A stretch of 64,000 nt of DNA from an uncultured Bacteroidales bacterium (GTDB lineage Bacteria; Bacteroidota; Bacteroidia; Bacteroidales; Bacteroidaceae). Positions 6,353 to 14,040 of this stretch are shown here, piece by piece (within the stretch, counting starts at the first letter, position 1; the number at the start of each line of letters is the position of its first letter). The stretch is taken from the NCBI GenBank assembly GCA_902802815.1, contig CADCNQ010000001.1, positions 62,001 to 126,000 of the forward strand. Direction: 5' to 3'. The translations under genes and the position numbers were made by a program. The notes beneath the pieces are model-generated. The model saw only the letters and a program-made list of their open reading frames with translations. It was not told the origin of the DNA and made no database searches.

Positions 6353-8851
6353 TTAATCTTGCGAATTATTATATACTGTTCCAACTGAACCGTGAAAATG
6401 GTTCTCAATGTTGAGATTTACCACCGTTCCGTTATAAAGCTGTCGCTGCATTCCGAGGAAGAACTCGCGTATCTGTTCGGGTTGCATCTTCAGGGTCTTT
6501 ACTGCATCCACGGGAGAGTGGTATTTCATTCCGATAAGCGTCGGCAGTTTGTCGTTACCCAACTCTTTGAAGCCGTTGCGTACATACAGCTCCATGATAT
6601 AGTTTAGGAAATCCTGCTGCTCTGCAGTATATATCTTCATTGCCTGCTCCTTCAATATCTCAGCTCTTCTCTGACGTTCTATCGGAGTGGTCTCGTAGGC
6701 AATATATGCCAGCACGTCCAGCATGTCACACTGCTCCATATTGAGAAGGCGACGTGTGATTTCCAACTTATCTTCGGGGAATCCGCTCTGTGCCAATACG
6801 TCCAGCAACTGCTCGCGTGTGTCGGGTTGCGACCAGCGTTTCCGCAAGTCTTCCTCGCCGTCAAGGAAATGCGGCAATGTGCCGAACAGACGGTCTATAT
6901 ATTCTCTCACGGTCAGCAGTTCGTCGCCAAACTGAATCTTCTCTTCCCAAGTGGTGTATAGTGTCAGCTCTCTCATGTGGGAAAGCTTCACCGTGATTGT
7001 CTTTTTCTTCGGTCCTCCGGGACAGGTGCATGGCAGATTACCGCAGACGGGACATGGTGTCGGTGGTGGAGGTGGAGGACATTCGCAAGGAATCTTGCCA
7101 CACTTCGGGCATGGTTTCTTCTCTCCTTTACCGCAGGTGCAGGGATAGTTCCCGCATACCGGGCAGAACGGATCTCCGTCCCATTCCGGGTCGTTGAAGT
7201 TTCTTGTCGCCCCCACGAAGTCTATCAGCGTGAAATAGTATTTGCCGTCAAACAAACGTGTGCCGCGTCCCATGATTTGCTTAAACTCCACAATGTTGTT
7301 TATCGGGCGCATCAATACGATGTTTCTTACATTTCGTGCATCCACACCAGTGGAAAGTTTCTGTGATGTGGTGAGAATGGTTGGGCGCAAGAGGTCGTTG
7401 TTTTGGAACTGTTTGAGTTTTCTTTCTCCGTCCACACCATCATCAGCTGTGACGCGTTCGCAGTAATTGCTGTCGGGCACGGTCTTCCACTGGTTTATCA
7501 TGTCGCGGATAATCTTCGCGTGCTGTTGAGTGCAGCAGAAAACAATAGTCTTTTCATCCTTGCCAATCTGCCCCAGCATTTCTTTCACACGGTGTTCGTC
7601 GCGCTTGCGTATCTCTATGTTGCCGTTATAGAAATCCCTCTCCGTGTAGGTCTTTTCCACGTCGATATCACCCTCTACATCATCGTTGGGGTCGTACTTG
7701 TATGTGTCTATATTACTCGTAGATATCTTCACGCGGAAAGGAGTCAGGAAACCATCCTCGATACCTTGCTTCAAAGAATAGCTGTAAACAGGCTCTCCGA
7801 AGTATTTGTAGGTGTTGGCATTTTCTTTTCTTCTTGGAGTTGCCGTCATACCCAGCTGAACTGCCGGTGAGAAATACTCCATCAGACGTCTCCACTCACT
7901 CTCATCGTTGGCACCTCCTCTGTGGCACTCGTCGATGATGATGAAGTCGAAGAACTCCGGTGGGTATTGCATGAAATATGGTTTTCCCGACGGATCATCT
8001 CCCATGAATGTCTGGAAGATGGTGAAGTACAGATGTCTGGCTTTCGGCACTCTGTCCTGATGTTTCTTGTCGTGCAGCAAATCGGGCGTGATACGCTCCA
8101 TTGCGTCCTCGGGGAACTGCTCGAAGTCGTTCTTTGCCTGATTGGCAAGTATGTTTCTGTCCGAGATAAACAAGATACGCGGTTTCTGTTCCGTGCCTCT
8201 TGTGTTCCAATTCGTCTGATACAGTTTCCAGCATATCTGGAAGGCTGTGTAGGTCTTACCCGTACCAGTTGCCATTGTCAGCAAGATACGGTTCTTCCCG
8301 TTTGCCACAGCAGCTAAAACGTTGTTGATGGCTATTTCCTGATAGTAGCGAGGCTCACGACCGCCACCGCGATTCAGCGGACAGAGGTTGAACTTATCTC
8401 TCCACGGATTTTCCTCCGGGAATGTCATCGCCCACAATTCCTGCGGAGACGGAAATTTATCTATAGGACCTTCTTTGGAAGGTATGATATAGTTTCCTTG
8501 GGCATCTTTCACGCCCATATCTATCGCCCAAATCTCGTCACCATTTGTGGCGTAGGTGTAGCGGATGTGCAGCAACTCGGCGTACAACTTTGCCTGTTCC
8601 ACGCCCTCGCTCACGTCCTTCTCGTCACTCTTGGCTTCTATCACCGCCAACTTCTGATTCTTGTATTTCAGGATATAGTCGGCTTTCTTAGGGTGACGGT
8701 TCTGAGGCACCGCACTCACCATACCGGGTGTAATCTGGTAGGCACGTTGTTCGGTCAGTATTTCCGATTCAGGCACCTGTTCCCATCCCACACCGTAGAG
8801 CGCTGGGTCTATCTTCTTCCGTCTGGTTGCTGTTTCGTCCATTTTATTCAA
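6353..8851 (-). CDS. hsdR: Type I restriction enzyme R subunit (EcoEI-like)
   Basis: 832 residues, normal for EcoEI-type HsdR. The N-terminal nuclease domain has the D...ExK pattern (KADYILKYKNQKLAVIEAK, near residues 50-75). The SF2 translocase follows: Walker A MATGTGKT near 195, DECH box (IIIDECHRGG) near 310, motif III GMTATPRR near 335, and motif VI QIMGRGTR near 535. An unusual insert at about residues 558-613 has three CPxCGxxPCxC units separated by a proline run. A helical C-terminal domain ends in ENHFHGSVGTVYNN. With HsdM and HsdS it would cut unmodified DNA after ATP-driven translocation. It overlaps the hsdS end by eight bases, so it is the third gene of one operon. Confidence 0.93.
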   Translation of the reverse strand: MNKMDETATRRKKIDPALYGVGWEQVPESEILTEQRAYQITPGMVSAVPQNRHPKKADYILKYKNQKLAVIEAKSDEKDVSEGVEQAKLYAELLHIRYTYATNGDEIWAIDMGVKDAQGNYIIPSKEGPIDKFPSPQELWAMTFPEENPWRDKFNLCPLNRGGGREPRYYQEIAINNVLAAVANGKNRILLTMATGTGKTYTAFQICWKLYQTNWNTRGTEQKPRILFISDRNILANQAKNDFEQFPEDAMERITPDLLHDKKHQDRVPKARHLYFTIFQTFMGDDPSGKPYFMQYPPEFFDFIIIDECHRGGANDESEWRRLMEYFSPAVQLGMTATPRRKENANTYKYFGEPVYSYSLKQGIEDGFLTPFRVKISTSNIDTYKYDPNDDVEGDIDVEKTYTERDFYNGNIEIRKRDEHRVKEMLGQIGKDEKTIVFCCTQQHAKIIRDMINQWKTVPDSNYCERVTADDGVDGERKLKQFQNNDLLRPTILTTSQKLSTGVDARNVRNIVLMRPINNIVEFKQIMGRGTRLFDGKYYFTLIDFVGATRNFNDPEWDGDPFCPVCGNYPCTCGKGEKKPCPKCGKIPCECPPPPPPTPCPVCGNLPCTCPGGPKKKTITVKLSHMRELTLYTTWEEKIQFGDELLTVREYIDRLFGTLPHFLDGEEDLRKRWSQPDTREQLLDVLAQSGFPEDKLEITRRLLNMEQCDMLDVLAYIAYETTPIERQRRAEILKEQAMKIYTAEQQDFLNYIMELYVRNGFKELGNDKLPTLIGMKYHSPVDAVKTLKMQPEQIREFFLGMQRQLYNGTVVNLNIENHFHGSVGTVYNNSQD

Positions 8852-9995
8852 ATACTTCTCTTAACATTGCTTGTTTCAGGGCATCACACTCTGCTATTGT
8901 CTTTCTCTGTATCTCCTCCAATTCACGAACATGTTCGGAAAGGGAGTCAAGACGAGAAACGATTTGCTGCTGAATATCTATATTTGGTATATATATTATA
9001 ACTTCAGCAAGCCTTGTTAATGCTAATTTAGGTTGTGATGCCTGTTTTGTTGCTTTATCTATCTGCTTTTTGAAAGCATCAGATTTTGTATACAGATAAA
9101 TGAATCTTTTCTCAACAGGTTTTGTAAAGACTAATTTGCACGCATTTTCTGTAAGGTTAGATCCATTTAAAGAACTGGGAATTATACCAGCTTTACCTAT
9201 AGTTCCGGCTATACTCAGATAAACATTTTTATCCGTTATTGTGTAATTTTTTATCTGTTTGTAGACTTCTTCCGAGATATATAATAGATTGGATAAATCA
9301 ATTGTGCCGTCATCAGTAAAATCAGATACTCGGATATATTTATGTCCTGTGTCTACAGATTCTAGTTTATATCCCTTGGGGACTCGTTTTCCACCTTTTA
9401 CTTCCGCAATATCTTTTATCTTCTTCTCCTCCCATCCCTCTTTCGGCTCCATAGCTTGGGAGAGGGCTTTTTGGAATAGGGCACGGGCTTCATCGAGTTG
9501 CTTTTCTGCATTTGCTTTCAAAGCGTCAATACGAGCAAAAGCGGCATCCAAACGGGAAACAATAGCTTGCTGCTCGGAGAGAGGTAATAATGGTAATGGT
9601 AAATCTTCAATCTGTTTCTTGTTAATTGAATTAAAAACAGCGCCGTCATTACCAACGATTTTGTTTTCAATATTTCTCAGTGCATACAATATATAGTGAG
9701 GAATAATCTCACTCTTGCATCTAATGGCCGCCAAGCCTCGACCAATGCATATCTTCCTGTCTGTAAGATTTGTTGGACCTACAGGGGCTCTTACAGACAT
9801 TAAAATGTCACCTGGTTCTGCAATTTTAGTTATTTCAGTTGTCCATACATTAGAATGCTCAATTATACTTTCACCAAAAGCCTTTTTCCCTTGGTGAAAC
9901 TCCATACCTTTTCCCACATCATTGTATGATGACCCCTGAGGGGACTGGCCTGCGATAACGATGCATGCATCTTTTATAGTTCCCTCTTTTTTCAT
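8844..9995 (-). CDS. hsdS: Type I restriction-modification specificity subunit
   Basis: 383 residues with two target-recognition domains, each followed by a conserved helix. The first helix region carries QQAIVSRLDAAFARIDALK and the second QQQIVSRLDSLSEHVRELE. The recognition domains carry the usual GDILMSVRAPVG and NVYLSIAGTIGKAG motifs. It sets the bipartite DNA target for both methylation and cleavage. The TRD-coding parts, especially near 8990-9400, are visibly AT-richer than the flanking genes, as expected for shuffled or transferred specificity domains. It starts on ATGA shared with the hsdM stop. No second hsdS or recombinase is nearby, so inversion switching is not supported here. Confidence 0.93.
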   Translation of the reverse strand: MKKEGTIKDACIVIAGQSPQGSSYNDVGKGMEFHQGKKAFGESIIEHSNVWTTEITKIAEPGDILMSVRAPVGPTNLTDRKICIGRGLAAIRCKSEIIPHYILYALRNIENKIVGNDGAVFNSINKKQIEDLPLPLLPLSEQQAIVSRLDAAFARIDALKANAEKQLDEARALFQKALSQAMEPKEGWEEKKIKDIAEVKGGKRVPKGYKLESVDTGHKYIRVSDFTDDGTIDLSNLLYISEEVYKQIKNYTITDKNVYLSIAGTIGKAGIIPSSLNGSNLTENACKLVFTKPVEKRFIYLYTKSDAFKKQIDKATKQASQPKLALTRLAEVIIYIPNIDIQQQIVSRLDSLSEHVRELEEIQRKTIAECDALKQAMLREVFE

Positions 9996-11449
9996 TTCAG
10001 CATCTCCTTTATCTCTTTTATCTCTTTCAACAAAGTTTGGGCATCATCATGAAGACTAATCAGCGAAGCGACTATTTCAGATGCACTGCGCTCGTCCTTT
10101 TCCTCAACCTTATTCGGATTCTTCACAGAGAGATCATAATCCTCACCAAGTGAAGAGACATCAATGCTCCATGAGTTTTCACTGTCGGCCTTTGTTCGCT
10201 GCAACTCAACAAACTCAGCCAAATCATTCTCGTTCAAAGCATTTGTCTTACCCAGATTGCGACCGGGATTCAGCTGATAATACCAAATCTTCTTTGTTGG
10301 AGTACCCTTGTCGAAGAAGAGTACAACGGTCCTTACACCGGCACCTTGGAACACACCGCCAGGCAAATCGAGAATGGTATGAAGATTGCACTGATCCATC
10401 AGCAACTTACGCAAAGCAGATGCATCGCCGTTGGAGAGGAACGTGTTCTTGATGACAATACCGGCACGACCACCAGCTTTCAGCATCTTGATGAAATGCT
10501 GCATGAACATATATGCCGTTTCGCTGGTTTTCAGGTCGAAGTTCTGAAGCACCTCACCACGCTCTGCACCACCAAAAGGAGGATTAGCCAGAATCACATC
10601 CTTGCGGTCTTTTTCCTGCACCTGACTCAGATTCTCTGCCAGCGTATTGCCTCGGATGATATTGGGAGCTGCCACGCCGTGGAAAATCATGTTCATGGTG
10701 GCGATGATGTAGGGAAGCGGTTTCTTCTCCTTGCCATAGAAAGTCTTTTCCTGAAGTATCTTATTGTCGTGGGTGCTCTTCACCTTCTCGTTCATATAGG
10801 CAAAGGCTTCGCAAAGGAAGCCGGCACTTCCGCAGGCAGGGTCATAGACGGTTTCTCCTATCTTGGGGTCAACCACCTTGACAATGGTGCGTATCAGAGG
10901 ACGCGGCGTGTAATACTCACCTCCGTTGCGACCGGCATTGCCCATACGCTGTATCTTGCTTTCGTAGAGGACGGTCATTTCATGTTTGTCCTCTGCACTT
11001 TGGAAATGCAGTGAGTCAATCAAATTGATTATCTCACGCAGATTGTAGCCGGAAGTTATCTTGTTGCGCAGCTCGGCAAATATCTCACCAATCTTATACT
11101 CCAGAGTGCTGGCACTGGTGGCCGTCTCCTGAAACTTGCGCAGAGCAGGGAACAGCTTTGTATCGACAAACTGCTGCAGGTCGGGGCCTGTCATGCAGTT
11201 GATATCGTCGGGCGTGCCGTCCGCTTTTTTGGGAGCAGCCCACTGGCCCCAGCGCATGAAACCCGTGATGATACGCTTGTATTCCTTTCCGGCCATCAGG
11301 GCATTCATTTCCCTCTCGGCCTCAAGGTCGTCAAGATATTTCAGGAAGAGCAGCCATGAGGTCTGTTCGATGTAGTCCAACTCTGTAGAGCAACCAGCCT
11401 CATTGCGCAGTATATTGTCTATCGCATTAAATGTCGATTCGTATTGCAT
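9992..11449 (-). CDS. hsdM: Type I restriction-modification DNA methyltransferase subunit
   Basis: 485 residues. The N-terminal HsdM helical domain (NILRNEAGCSTELDYIEQTSWLLF) is followed by the SAM-binding motif I DPACGSAGFL near residue 205 and the catalytic NPPFGG near 290, the gamma-type N6-adenine signature. It protects host targets in the M2S form and supports cleavage in the R2M2S form. The start ATG lies three bases after the stop of a 46-residue membrane protein, so the operon begins upstream with two small envelope proteins rather than with hsdM itself. Confidence 0.95.
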   Translation of the reverse strand: MQYESTFNAIDNILRNEAGCSTELDYIEQTSWLLFLKYLDDLEAEREMNALMAGKEYKRIITGFMRWGQWAAPKKADGTPDDINCMTGPDLQQFVDTKLFPALRKFQETATSASTLEYKIGEIFAELRNKITSGYNLREIINLIDSLHFQSAEDKHEMTVLYESKIQRMGNAGRNGGEYYTPRPLIRTIVKVVDPKIGETVYDPACGSAGFLCEAFAYMNEKVKSTHDNKILQEKTFYGKEKKPLPYIIATMNMIFHGVAAPNIIRGNTLAENLSQVQEKDRKDVILANPPFGGAERGEVLQNFDLKTSETAYMFMQHFIKMLKAGGRAGIVIKNTFLSNGDASALRKLLMDQCNLHTILDLPGGVFQGAGVRTVVLFFDKGTPTKKIWYYQLNPGRNLGKTNALNENDLAEFVELQRTKADSENSWSIDVSSLGEDYDLSVKNPNKVEEKDERSASEIVASLISLHDDAQTLLKEIKEIKEMLK

Positions 11450-11452
11450 ATA

Positions 11453-11593
11453 TTATTTTTTCTTCTTATTCCTATACCGATACCAAGCATGGGTGAAGAG
11501 CACACCGCCAGCAAAACCGACGATGAAGGTGTAAATCACTATTGCCCAAAAGGCAATGGTGGTGTCCCTAAAAATCTCGATTATAGCCAGCAT
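11453..11593 (-). CDS. 46-residue membrane protein directly upstream of hsdM
   Basis: Start ATG at 11593 (MLAIIEIFRDTTIAFW), stop TAA at 11453-11455. A single hydrophobic helix spans about residues 12-33 (IAFWAIVIYTFIVGFAGGVLF) and the protein ends WYRYRNKKKK, so a short C-terminal basic tail would face the cytoplasm. The stop is three bases from the hsdM ATG (TAATATATG), and the start lies inside the end of the small lipoprotein gene. Coding is supported by this tight packing and by the classic single-pass layout. No family recognised. A role with the restriction system (membrane tethering or modulation) is only an inference. Confidence 0.6.
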   Translation of the reverse strand: MLAIIEIFRDTTIAFWAIVIYTFIVGFAGGVLFTHAWYRYRNKKKK

Positions 11594-11819
11594 CCCACAA
11601 AGTATCAACGGTTACACTTATCCCTGGCTCCTGCAGATTGCAGAAGATAACAGGGGTCTCAGATGATGACTTCATACCCTCGAGAGAAGGCACGGCATCA
11701 TCACCACAACTCGACAACAAAAAAGCAGCAAAAAGAGAAAGGAAAACAGCTCTAAAGGAAAGATGACAAAGCCCCCCCCCCTGTAATATTTCTACGTTTC
11801 TGAGTAAGCTGTTTTTCAT
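11568..11819 (-). CDS. Small lipoprotein with a G10 tract in its N-terminal coding region
   Basis: 83 residues. After MKNSLLRNVEILQ, a run of ten G on the coding strand (11772-11781) encodes the end of the Gln codon and three Gly. Then come a hydrophobic stretch (FRAVFLSLFAAF) and a lipobox LLSSC, giving a mature lipoprotein of about 47 residues. A G9 or G11 variant would meet a stop within a few codons, so the reading frame could be switched by slippage. The signal sequence is longer than usual before the Cys, so the true start may differ. It lies 45 bases downstream of a TAnnTTTG box and leads the hsd operon. Function unknown. Confidence 0.5.
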   Translation of the reverse strand: MKNSLLRNVEILQGGGLCHLSFRAVFLSLFAAFLLSSCGDDAVPSLEGMKSSSETPVIFCNLQEPGISVTVDTLWDAGYNRDF

Positions 11820-11863
11820 GATTTATATGAGTATCAAGCAGTCTTTTTCATATTTTTCCGCGA

Positions 11864-11871
11864 CAAAGATA
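11864..11871 (-). promoter_or_regulatory. -7 box of the lipoprotein-hsdMSR operon
   Basis: The minus strand reads TATCTTTG, 45 bases before the ATG at 11819. No closer TAnnTTTG box lies before hsdM, so this is the probable promoter for the whole restriction operon. Confidence 0.65.
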
Positions 11872-12400
11872 GCAAAAAAAGTTTAGAGTAGAGCGTTTGG
11901 AGTGGACAGACAGTTGAAAAAGTTTAAAAGTTTAAGAGTTTAAGGGGATTCTGCGCAATTTCGTGACTTTCGTGACAAATGTGACAAAAAAAAGAAATGA
12001 AAAGAGAGAAAAGAAAGCTGCTCCCCTGCACCCCTCTGTAAAGAAAAGAGTAGAAAAGAAAGAAAACTCCATGACGTCCCAATTACGTCTTTAAGTTTAT
12101 TATGGCCTATGACGTTATAACCGTGCGCCCGTCAGGTTATTATATATACCTGTACCCTATAACTAGCGCACGGACTTTGAGGTACGCAGACTATGCGCCC
12201 GTTTATAATGTACGTGTGCGCACTGAAAGCGTGTCACATTTGTCACATCTGTCATGAAAAAAATTTTTACATGCGCACGCACACATATAGGCGCATTTTT
12301 CGTGCGATGAGGCTTTACTGAAACACTTAAAAAAAATTTTTTTCTCTTAGAACATCAGTGAGTTATGAGGAAAATGGAACATTTCGTTTTTTCGCTGTCG
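11872..12400. other. Gene-free region rich in dyads and GTGCGC words
   Basis: No gene seen. Contents: a gtttaaaa/gtttaaga stutter (11925-11945); partial copies of the TGACAAATGTGAC element (11961-11990 and, inverted, 12233-12266); a nested dyad CCGTGCGC (12121-12128) / GCGCACGG (12166-12173) enclosing CAGGT/ACCTG; and several further tgcgc words up to 12295. This is the divergence zone between the hsd operon and the right module operon, so regulatory, origin-like or recombination sites are all possible. Confidence 0.5.
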
Positions 12401-12408
12401 TACCTTTG
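12401..12408 (+). promoter_or_regulatory. -7 box of the right module operon
   Basis: TACCTTTG, followed by GCAGCG. It implies a leader of about 225 nt before the ATG at 12641. Confidence 0.65.
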
Positions 12409-12640
12409 CAGCGTCAAAGCAGATATAAGGCAGCATCAGATATAAGGCAGCATCCAGGGTTCGTCTACAAATCCCTTAATGAAGCGAAAAATCTGGGTGA
12501 AAGATATCTTACAGATGGCTGATGTCTGAAGGCTGATGTCTGAAACGAAAACGAAAACCAAATAAACTTTCAACTATAAACTTTCAACTTTCAACTAACT
12601 TAAGACCTCGCGATGTGTAGGCAATCGCTTTCTTACAACT
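12409..12640 (+). other. Long 5' leader with two tandem duplications
   Basis: A 17-bp unit beginning cagatataagg is repeated exactly at 12420-12436 and 12437-12453. A 14-bp unit ggctgatgtctgaa is repeated exactly at 12517-12530 and 12531-12544. They are followed by cgaaaa and ctttcaa stutters up to 12600. No open frame of note. It may act as a long untranslated control region. Confidence 0.5.
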
Positions 12641-13375
12641 ATGGCAAAGATTGATATGATGTGGCTCAACGACGGAATTCACGGACGTGCCGACAAGACC
12701 TCCCGCACCTACACCAAGGTGGACCGCCTCACAGGCAAGACCTACGCAGTGACTCTCCGCAATCCCCGTACGGGCAAGGATTTCACCAACGGGCAGATTC
12801 GCCAGAACAACAAGTTCGGTGCTCTCTGTATGGGTGTTCATGCATGGGTGAAGCAGGCCAAGGCCGCTGATGCCTCTGCTGAGGACAAGGCACAGTACAA
12901 GAAGTTCGTCAAGGCACTCAGGGCCCAGCACCAGTACCCCTCTGTGTTCGCCCTTATCATGGCAAAGCGTTACGCTACCGTCAATGAGGAGCTCAGCGCA
13001 GTGACCGTCACGGACGGTGAGTACACCAAGACTGTGGAGTTCACCTTCAACGCACGTCCCCTCGTGGATGCTCCCGAAGACCCCGATTGGGATAACGGTG
13101 GTAACAGTGGCAACAGTGGCAACAGCGGTTCAAGCCAGGGCGACTCCTCCAATGGGGCCGAGCAGGGCGAAGGCAACGTAACCATCAGCCTCTCGGCAGT
13201 CGGCAACGGTAAGGTCAGCATTGACGGCGGTACAGCTGGTATCTCCAAGTCGAAGAGTGTTGCTCCCGGCACATCGGTAGCCATCCTCGCCACTCCCGAC
13301 AGCGGCGCAACGTTCACACGCGCAACGTTCAGCGGCGGCAATGCAGGTGGCGGTGACGGACCCAGCGAAGGTTAA
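12641..13375 (+). CDS. Unknown 244-residue protein with Gly/Ser linker and Big-like C-terminal repeat
   Basis: The N-terminal domain (MAKIDMMWLNDGIHGR ... YTKVDRLTGKTYAVTLRNPRTGKDFT) is followed by a helical part (KAKAADASAEDKAQYKKFVKALRA). A GNSGNSGNSG linker lies near residue 155. The C-terminal domain matches the look of bacterial Ig-like/InlB B-type repeats (VTISLSAVGNGKV ... APGTSVAILATPDSGATFT). In related Bacteroidales modules an HU-like protein with an Ig-like tail often sits here, but I do not see the HU signature, so I leave it unassigned. It is the first gene of a short operon with a small membrane protein and an M15 peptidase. No signal peptide. Confidence 0.6.
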   Translation: MAKIDMMWLNDGIHGRADKTSRTYTKVDRLTGKTYAVTLRNPRTGKDFTNGQIRQNNKFGALCMGVHAWVKQAKAADASAEDKAQYKKFVKALRAQHQYPSVFALIMAKRYATVNEELSAVTVTDGEYTKTVEFTFNARPLVDAPEDPDWDNGGNSGNSGNSGSSQGDSSNGAEQGEGNVTISLSAVGNGKVSIDGGTAGISKSKSVAPGTSVAILATPDSGATFTRATFSGGNAGGGDGPSEG

Positions 13376-13379
13376 CCTT

Positions 13380-13416
13380 CGATGTAAGATGTAAGAAGTA
13401 AGATGTAAGATGTAAG
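13380..13416 (+). repeat. Stutter gatgtaa x5 abutting the start of the small membrane protein gene
   Basis: Five near-copies of gatgtaa/gaagtaa run directly into the ATG at 13417. It contains no Shine-Dalgarno sequence, so an unstructured A-rich leader probably serves translation. Confidence 0.7.
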
Positions 13417-13605
13417 ATGAAAAAGAAAATCTCCTTACTCTCTTTTTGCTCCGCAGTGGCATTTGCTGCTGCGGGGCTTTACCTCCCTCCGATGGGCGTG
13501 ATTGACTCCACCGTACTGATGCTGGTAGCCCAGCTGCTCGTGCTCTGCGCAACCCTTTTGGGTGTCGATTCGTACTTTGACAAACTAAAAGAGCTAATGA
13601 AATAA
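13417..13605 (+). CDS. Small two-helix membrane protein (holin- or smalltalk-like position)
   Basis: 62 residues: a basic start MKKK, helix 1 about residues 5-22 (LLSFCSAVAFAAAGLYL), a short turn PPMGVIDS, helix 2 about 33-49 (LVAQLLVLCATLLGV), then a charged amphipathic tail (YFDKLKELMK). The layout is holin-like, and it precedes a peptidoglycan-type peptidase. In Bacteroidales modules the same slot often holds the very short 'smalltalk' protein; this one is about twice as long and not obviously homologous. Function unproven. Confidence 0.55.
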   Translation: MKKKISLLSFCSAVAFAAAGLYLPPMGVIDSTVLMLVAQLLVLCATLLGVDSYFDKLKELMK

Positions 13606-13639
13606 ACCTCAAATCTCCAACCTCCAACCTCAAAGCATC

Positions 13640-13987
13640 ATGAACCTAACAGAACATTTTACCCTCGAGGAAATGCTTCACAGCGAGACCGCTGAGAAGA
13701 AAAAGATAGAGAACCGCATCAATGCGGAAGAAGTAAACAACCTCCAAAAGCTCTGCCAGAAGGTCCTTGAACCTCTCAGGGCGCATTTCGGCAAACCGAT
13801 ACGCATCAACTCCGGTTTCCGCTGCAAGGCACTCAACGAGGCCGTAGGAGGCGCAAAGAACAGCTACCACACCAAAGGCAGAGCAGCTGACATCCCCAAC
13901 GTCCCCGGCTGGCTCGCCTACATTAGAGACCATCTGCCGCATACAGAACTCATCAATGAAGGCTCGTGGCTCCACGTCGCACTATGA
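13640..13987 (+). CDS. M15-family peptidase (D-Ala-D-Ala carboxypeptidase-like)
   Basis: 115 residues starting MNLTEHFTLEEMLHSETA. The zinc-site signature is present: SGFRCKALNEAVGG, then SYHTKGRAADI (His and Asp ligands) near residues 75-85, and a C-terminal WLHVAL supplying the last His. Small M15_3 proteins of this size cleave peptidoglycan stem peptides and occur as phage endolysins and as stand-alone proteins. No signal peptide, so export would need the adjacent small membrane protein or lysis. The right operon ends here and is followed by the terminator cassette. Confidence 0.75.
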   Translation: MNLTEHFTLEEMLHSETAEKKKIENRINAEEVNNLQKLCQKVLEPLRAHFGKPIRINSGFRCKALNEAVGGAKNSYHTKGRAADIPNVPGWLAYIRDHLPHTELINEGSWLHVAL

Positions 13988-14040
13988 GGACAACCTACTC
14001 GTCAACTCGTCTACTTGTCAACTCGTCAACTAACAAAAAA

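Noticed and set aside
8844..9995. Invertible hsdS specificity shuffling
   Set aside because: Only one hsdS is present and no second TRD set, inverted repeats or tyrosine recombinase lies nearby.
12641..13375. HU/IHF-like DNA-binding protein
   Set aside because: Position in the module suggests it, but the N-terminal sequence lacks the HU signature; left as unknown.
12641..13987. Prophage
   Set aside because: No capsid, tail, terminase or integrase genes in the region.
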